The notes under the pieces were generated by a model that made no database searches, had not been told where the DNA came from, and was given only the letters and a program-made list of their open reading frames with translations. Below are positions 34,996-38,283 of a DNA stretch of 38,283 bases, in pieces. Position 1 is the first letter of the stretch. The number at the start of each line of letters is the position of its first letter. Both the position numbers and the translations under genes were made by a program. Location: contig JAAXGQ010000113.1 of the NCBI GenBank assembly GCA_012271265.1, positions 408 through 38,690 of the forward strand. Reading direction: 5' to 3'. This DNA is from Vicinamibacteraceae bacterium (GTDB lineage: Bacteria; Acidobacteriota; Vicinamibacteria; Marinacidobacterales; Marinacidobacteraceae).

Positions 34996-35547
34996 CTAGT
35001 CGTGCTTCGGCGGCGGAGGCGGGCGCTCTCCGCTGATCTCCGGGGCGCGGGTCGCCACGGATCCGGTCGTTTCGCCAGCCTCTTCTGCCGTCGGCGGCGG
35101 CGACCCAGCCGCCGGGGTTCCCCCGAAGTCCACCCACGGCAGGAGCGGCTTCCGGCGGAGCATCTGCAAGCCCACCCAGATCAGCAGCAGCGGCCACAGA
35201 TGCAGCACGAACGCCAGGCTGGGGATGAGGTTCAGGGTGGCGAGTCCGCCGGCAGCCACGAGGGCCGCGGCCCAGCGATTGTCGAGACTGCCCGCCGCCT
35301 CGCGGCCTTCGGTCCGGGCGCGATGGCTTGCCTCGGTGATCCGCACCGCGCTCACCACACCGAAAATCCAGATCGCCGGCAGGGCGATCACCAGCGGCGC
35401 GCTGTCCTGCCCGGCGGTCACGCCGTAAAGGACCGCCGCAAACATGGCCGCGAGGGCCAGGGCCTGGTGGTTCGCCCCCGCGTACAGGTGACCCAGACCG
35501 GGGAACAGGGCCGACAGGACGCCAGCCAGGGCGGGGGACCGGTTCAC
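34996..35547 (-). CDS. Multi-pass membrane protein (TM2-like start, LiaI/LiaF-like end)
   Basis: 183 aa. Seen: an N-terminal LSALFPGLGHLYAGA (11-25), the pattern common to TM2-like small membrane proteins, two or three further helices (about 29-45 and 52-70), a charged loop, then a C-terminal two-helix module (about 95-131) reading GGLATLNLIP ... LWPLLLIWVG, like the next two genes. A Pro/Glu-rich tail ends the protein. The GTG start at 35547 overlaps the stop of the anti-sigma gene (GTGA) and has AGGAG 8 nt upstream. Function unknown; context points to the envelope-stress operon. Confidence 0.75.
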   Translation of the reverse strand: MNRSPALAGVLSALFPGLGHLYAGANHQALALAAMFAAVLYGVTAGQDSAPLVIALPAIWIFGVVSAVRITEASHRARTEGREAAGSLDNRWAAALVAAGGLATLNLIPSLAFVLHLWPLLLIWVGLQMLRRKPLLPWVDFGGTPAAGSPPPTAEEAGETTGSVATRAPEISGERPPPPPKHD

Positions 35548-36110
35548 TCCGTCATCTCCTCGTTTTCCTGTGCGGGGGAGGCGTTCGCGTCGTCCCGCCG
35601 CCGGGTGGCTCGTTCGACCTCCCGCAGCCGGTCGCCCATGCGATCGAGGCGGGTCTCCACGGCGACGCCGAGCGACGCGCGCAACACGCTGAACTCGGCG
35701 AGCACCCGATCCGCCCGCCGGCTGGCTTCGGCCCGAAGCTGGTGGAGTCCGCGCGTGACGCGGGGCACCGCGTCGAGCGATTCCAGCGCCTCCGGCGGAT
35801 GGACCATCACCAGGGCGAGCGCGGCCGCGGCGGCGGTGATCCATGCCGGCAGGAAGGGATTCCGCCGCCGGTAGAGCCGGCGAAACTCCGGCAGGGTGCG
35901 CCCCAGAATACGCGCCCGCAGGTCCGCGGCGGGTCCCTGACTGTCCTCCGGGCGAAAGCGCAGCGCCCGCTGCAGGGCGCGATGATCGCCGTACATCCGC
36001 GCCAGCCTCGGGTCGCGGGCAAGCTCGGCGCGGACGGTCGGCGCTTCTTCATCGGTGAGCTCGCCGGCGGCCAGCGCGGCGACGCGCAGCTCGAGAAACT
36101 CGCGATTCAT
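35544..36110 (-). CDS. Putative anti-sigma factor (single-pass, no zinc motif)
   Basis: 188 aa. Seen: a cytoplasmic N-terminus with LAAGELTDEEAPTVRAELARDP, the usual opening of anti-sigma domains, but no HxxxCxxC zinc site; one transmembrane helix (about 86-104, AWITAAAAALALVMV); then a long extracytoplasmic helix with coiled-coil character (about 107-175). The ATG overlaps the stop of the sigma gene as ATGA, the standard sigma/anti-sigma coupling, which is the main reason for the call. It would hold the ECF sigma factor at the membrane until an outside signal arrives. The periplasmic coiled coil may be the sensor. Confidence 0.72.
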   Translation of the reverse strand: MNREFLELRVAALAAGELTDEEAPTVRAELARDPRLARMYGDHRALQRALRFRPEDSQGPAADLRARILGRTLPEFRRLYRRRNPFLPAWITAAAAALALVMVHPPEALESLDAVPRVTRGLHQLRAEASRRADRVLAEFSVLRASLGVAVETRLDRMGDRLREVERATRRRDDANASPAQENEEMTE

Positions 36111-36697
36111 CCGGACACCGCCTCCCGGGCGCGGCTGCGGAGCGTCTCCCGGCCCCGAATCAGGGCGGAGCGTCCCCGGTGGATGCGCGACTTGACCGTC
36201 CCCACCGGTATCGCGAGCCGTTCCGCAATCTCCGGGTACGAGAGTTCCATGAGGTCGCGCAGCATGACCGGCTCCGCCAATTCCGGCTGCAGCGATGCGA
36301 TCAGGCGCCGCACACGCCGCGCCTCCTGCTCCCGTTCGACGATCGCGTCGGGCTGCCAACGCCTCGGAACGGCGGCCTCTCGGGCGACCTCCTCCTCGGG
36401 CAGGAAGTCCGGGAGCCGACGGCGGCGACGGTAGGAGTCGATCGCGGCGTTCGTCGCAACCTGACGCACCCACGCTCCCAGGGATCCCGACGGGCGGTAG
36501 CGCGGGAGGACCCTCAGGAGCTGCATGAAGATGTCCTGGGTGAGTTCGTCAGCGTCGTCCGGGGACGCCGTGAAACGGTAGGCGACATGCCAGATCGGCT
36601 GGCGAAAGCGGTCCACGAAGGACCGCCATGCATCCTCGCTGCCCTCGATACAGAGGCGAACGAGTCGGGCATCGGTGGATGGTGAAGGGGAAGGCAA
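36107..36697 (-). CDS. ECF-family RNA polymerase sigma factor
   Basis: 196 aa. Seen: sigma region 2 (about 27-95) with WHVAYRFTASPDDADELTQD and SLGAWVRQVATNAAIDSYRR, a linker, and region 4 (about 130-182) with MELSYPEIAERLAIPVGTVK and SRIHRGRSALI, the helix-turn-helix that reads the -35. The start is probably TTG 36697; no Shine-Dalgarno is visible and no better start exists before region 2. It starts 32 nt after the ftcD stop on the same strand, so read-through from ftcD is possible. It heads a tightly overlapping operon of anti-sigma, small membrane and DUF4097 genes, which it probably activates. Confidence 0.93.
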   Translation of the reverse strand: MPSPSPSTDARLVRLCIEGSEDAWRSFVDRFRQPIWHVAYRFTASPDDADELTQDIFMQLLRVLPRYRPSGSLGAWVRQVATNAAIDSYRRRRRLPDFLPEEEVAREAAVPRRWQPDAIVEREQEARRVRRLIASLQPELAEPVMLRDLMELSYPEIAERLAIPVGTVKSRIHRGRSALIRGRETLRSRAREAVSG

Positions 36698-36729
36698 GCG
36701 AGCGGCGCGCGGCCGGCGGCCGCCGCGTC

Positions 36730-37644
36730 CTATTCCACTTTACGAACCTCGGAACCCGACGGTTCGCCCGGGCGTCCCGCGAGGGCGCCTTCGATCGTGC
36801 GCACGGGCGCCTCGAGCCGGAGGTCGTGCTCCATGCCGGACCATCCCGCCGCCTCCGGTATCAGACCCACAATCTCCGAGTCGAGCACGCCGGCGCCGGC
36901 GGCCTCCGCCCGCCGCCGCACCGCTGCGTAGGCCCGCTTCAGCGACGTCCGGCGCCAGTCAAGCAGGTTCATCGAGACCTGCGTGCCACCGCTTCGTGAG
37001 ACGCCGATCGCGCGCAGGGCGGGGAGTCCGCCCCCCTGGGACCGGATCGCGTGGGCAATGGACCAGGCCACGCGGGAGGTGTCCCCGACGAGGTTCACGT
37101 TGAACGCGATGAGGATCTCCCGGGCCCCGAAGCAGGCCGCTCCCATCGTGGGGTGAAGCGCCGGAGGGCCGTAGTCAGGCCGCAGACGTCCACGGGCCAG
37201 CCGCCGAGCCAGGCCGCGGCGCCCCCCGCGCCGGATCGCCGGCAGCGGACGCCGGCCGGGATGGGCCGCCCCGTAGAGGAAGACCGGCACGCCGGATTGC
37301 GCCAGCTCCCGGCCCAGGTCGCGCGCAAGTTGAGCCGCCTCGTCCATCGTCGCTCCGGCCAGCGGGATGACCGGAAAGACATCAAGGGCCCCCACGCGGG
37401 GATGTTCCCCCCGGTGGCCCCGGAGGTCGATGTGGCGCCGCGCTGCTTCAAACAGGCGGGGCGCCGCCCGGCGAAGCTCCGCCGTGGTTCCCGCCAGGGT
37501 CAGGACGCTCCGGTGATGGTCGGCGTCCGCGTGGCGGTCCAGCAGCACGCTCCCGGCCGCCGCGACCAGGGCGTCGACGGTCGTCGCTGACCGTCCCTCG
37601 CTGAAGTTGGGAACCGCCTCCAGCAACCCCCGGTTGGAACCCAT
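36730..37644 (-). CDS. ftcD: Glutamate formimidoyltransferase (single-domain)
   Basis: 304 aa. Transfers the formimino group of N-formimino-glutamate to tetrahydrofolate in histidine breakdown. Seen: AVPNFSEGR near the N-terminus (10-18), DRHADADHHRSVLTLAG, the loop HRGEHPRVGALDVFPVIP with the family's catalytic His, an ILIAFNVNL strand, and the C-terminal TQVSMNLLDWRRTSL. The cyclodeaminase half found in mammalian FTCD is absent. The ATG at 37644 has GGGGAAA about 9 nt upstream and is preferred over one at 37665. No hut genes are beside it. It is the last gene before the repeat field. Confidence 0.9.
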   Translation of the reverse strand: MGSNRGLLEAVPNFSEGRSATTVDALVAAAGSVLLDRHADADHHRSVLTLAGTTAELRRAAPRLFEAARRHIDLRGHRGEHPRVGALDVFPVIPLAGATMDEAAQLARDLGRELAQSGVPVFLYGAAHPGRRPLPAIRRGGRRGLARRLARGRLRPDYGPPALHPTMGAACFGAREILIAFNVNLVGDTSRVAWSIAHAIRSQGGGLPALRAIGVSRSGGTQVSMNLLDWRRTSLKRAYAAVRRRAEAAGAGVLDSEIVGLIPEAAGWSGMEHDLRLEAPVRTIEGALAGRPGEPSGSEVRKVE

Positions 37645-37695
37645 GCCGCGCTTTCCCCAGTGCATTCTCCGCTTTCAAGCGCGCCCCTGACGAAT

Positions 37696-38127
37696 GGAGC
37701 GCCGTCCCCCTGGAGCGCCGGCGTCCTCGCCGGCCTGCGCCGCACCGTCGGCCCCTCAGCCAGTCTCCTGCCAACACCGTACCCCTAGAGCGCCGTCCCC
37801 ATGGAGCGCCGGCGTCCTCGCCGGCCTGCGCCGCACCGTCGGCCCCACAGCCAGTCTCCTGCCAACACCGCCCCCATAGAGCGCCGTCCCCCTGGAGCGC
37901 CGGCGTCCTCGCCGGCCTACGCCGCACCGCCGGCCCCTCAGCCAGTCTCCTGCCAACACCGCCCCCATAGAGCGCCGTCCCCCTGGAGCGCCGGCCCCCT
38001 GGAGCGCCGGCGTCCTCGCCGGCCTGCGCTGGACCGTCGGGCCCTCAGGCAGTCTCCTGCCAACACCGCCCCCATAGAGCGCCGGCCCCCTGGAGCGCCG
38101 GCGTCCTCGCCGGCCTGCGCCGCACCG
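37696..38127. repeat. Tandem array of 91-bp units with a GC palindrome core
   Basis: Core copies start at 37712, 37803, 37894, 38001 and 38092. Steps are 91, 91, 107 and 91 bp; the longer step is explained by an extra 16-bp partial copy at 37985. Each core holds the palindrome GCCGGCG TCCT CGCCGGC, followed by a conserved stretch containing CAGTCTCCTGCCAACACCG. Units 2 to 4 differ by only a few bases. Spurious short ORFs arise from the repeats. This is a REP/BIME-like element, not a gene. Confidence 0.9.
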
Positions 38128-38162
38128 CAGTCCCCTGCCGACCGCGACGCCGTGCCGACCGA

Positions 38163-38184
38163 CCGTGGGCCGGGAGGCCCACGG
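38163..38184. repeat. Perfect hairpin between direct and inverted palindrome copies
   Basis: CCGTGGGCC (38163-38171) pairs with GGCCCACGG (38176-38184) across GGGA. It sits where the orientation of the palindrome core switches. Confidence 0.6.
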
Positions 38185-38206
38185 ACCATGCCCGCCTGCG
38201 GCGGTG

Positions 38207-38283
38207 GCCGGCGAGGACGCCGGCGCTCCGGTGTGTTGGCCGGCGAGGACGCCGGCGCTCCCGGTGTGTTGGCCGGCGAGGAC
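38207..38283. repeat. Inverted copies of the palindrome core
   Basis: Reverse-complement copies of the core begin at 38207 and 38239, and a third starts at 38272 and is cut by the window end. The spacing is 32-33 bp with a GGTGTGTTG spacer, unlike the 91-bp array. The rest of the 639-bp stretch from 37645 holds no supportable gene. Confidence 0.85.

Noticed and set aside
37448-38189. Several short ORFs in the repeat field rich in Ala, Gly, Arg and Pro
   Set aside because: They arise from the repeated palindrome in several frames and resemble no family.
37696-38283. CRISPR array
   Set aside because: Units are 91 bp and nearly identical throughout, with no variable spacers and no cas genes.

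Overview
The window is a G+C-rich (about 70% by eye) bacterial chromosome segment packed with housekeeping genes. It has no integrase, transposase, rRNA, tRNA or CRISPR array that I can see. A fused LptF-LptG permease and lipoprotein/periplasmic proteins point to a double-membraned organism. A dedicated AsnRS, an AmgK/MurU-type recycling pair, a HAMP-SpoIIE phosphatase and a 600-bp field of REP-like palindromes suggest an uncultured lineage near Acidobacteriota. That placement is an inference, not a measurement.

Layout. 36-3894 (minus): a HAMP-SpoIIE phosphatase followed after 1 nt by a most unusual ribonuclease III. 4029-4805 (plus): a lone GspC-like PDZ protein. 4823-9443 (minus): metK, valS and an FtsB/DivIC-like protein. 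9585-13038: a sugar nucleotidyltransferase (plus) convergent with a fused lptF-lptG gene (minus). 13191-18900 (plus): smc, then a murU-like/amgK-like pair for cell-wall sugar recycling. 19111-21934 (plus): asnS and rimO. 22188-31017 (plus): the classical translation/RNA cluster rimP-nusA-infB-ylxP-rbfA-truB-rpsO-pnp, without rnpM/ylxR or ribF. 31124-37644 (minus): ftcD, an ECF sigma factor, a putative anti-sigma factor, two small membrane proteins, two DUF4097-type beta-repeat proteins and purC. 37645-38283: no gene, but a tandem array of 91-bp units built around a GC-rich palindrome, followed by inverted copies of the same palindrome.

Main discovery candidate. The RNase III gene (36-1631) encodes two RNase III catalytic-type domains followed by two dsRNA-binding domains. 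Bacterial RNase III normally has one of each and works as a homodimer. The tandem order recalls the Drosha/Dicer catalytic core. The first domain keeps nearly all metal-binding residues. The second keeps the fold signature but has lost most of them and carries a deletion. The protein may therefore form an asymmetric intramolecular processing centre, or a nickase, or use the second domain as a scaffold.

Second tier. The sigma/anti-sigma operon contains three consecutive genes that each carry a LiaI/LiaF-like two-helix membrane module, two of them outside or beside DUF4097 beta-repeat proteins, so it looks like an envelope-sensing unit. Other points are a probable CTG start of truB overlapping the rbfA stop, stacked hairpins between rpsO and pnp, and arginine-rich tails on several unrelated RNA-binding proteins.
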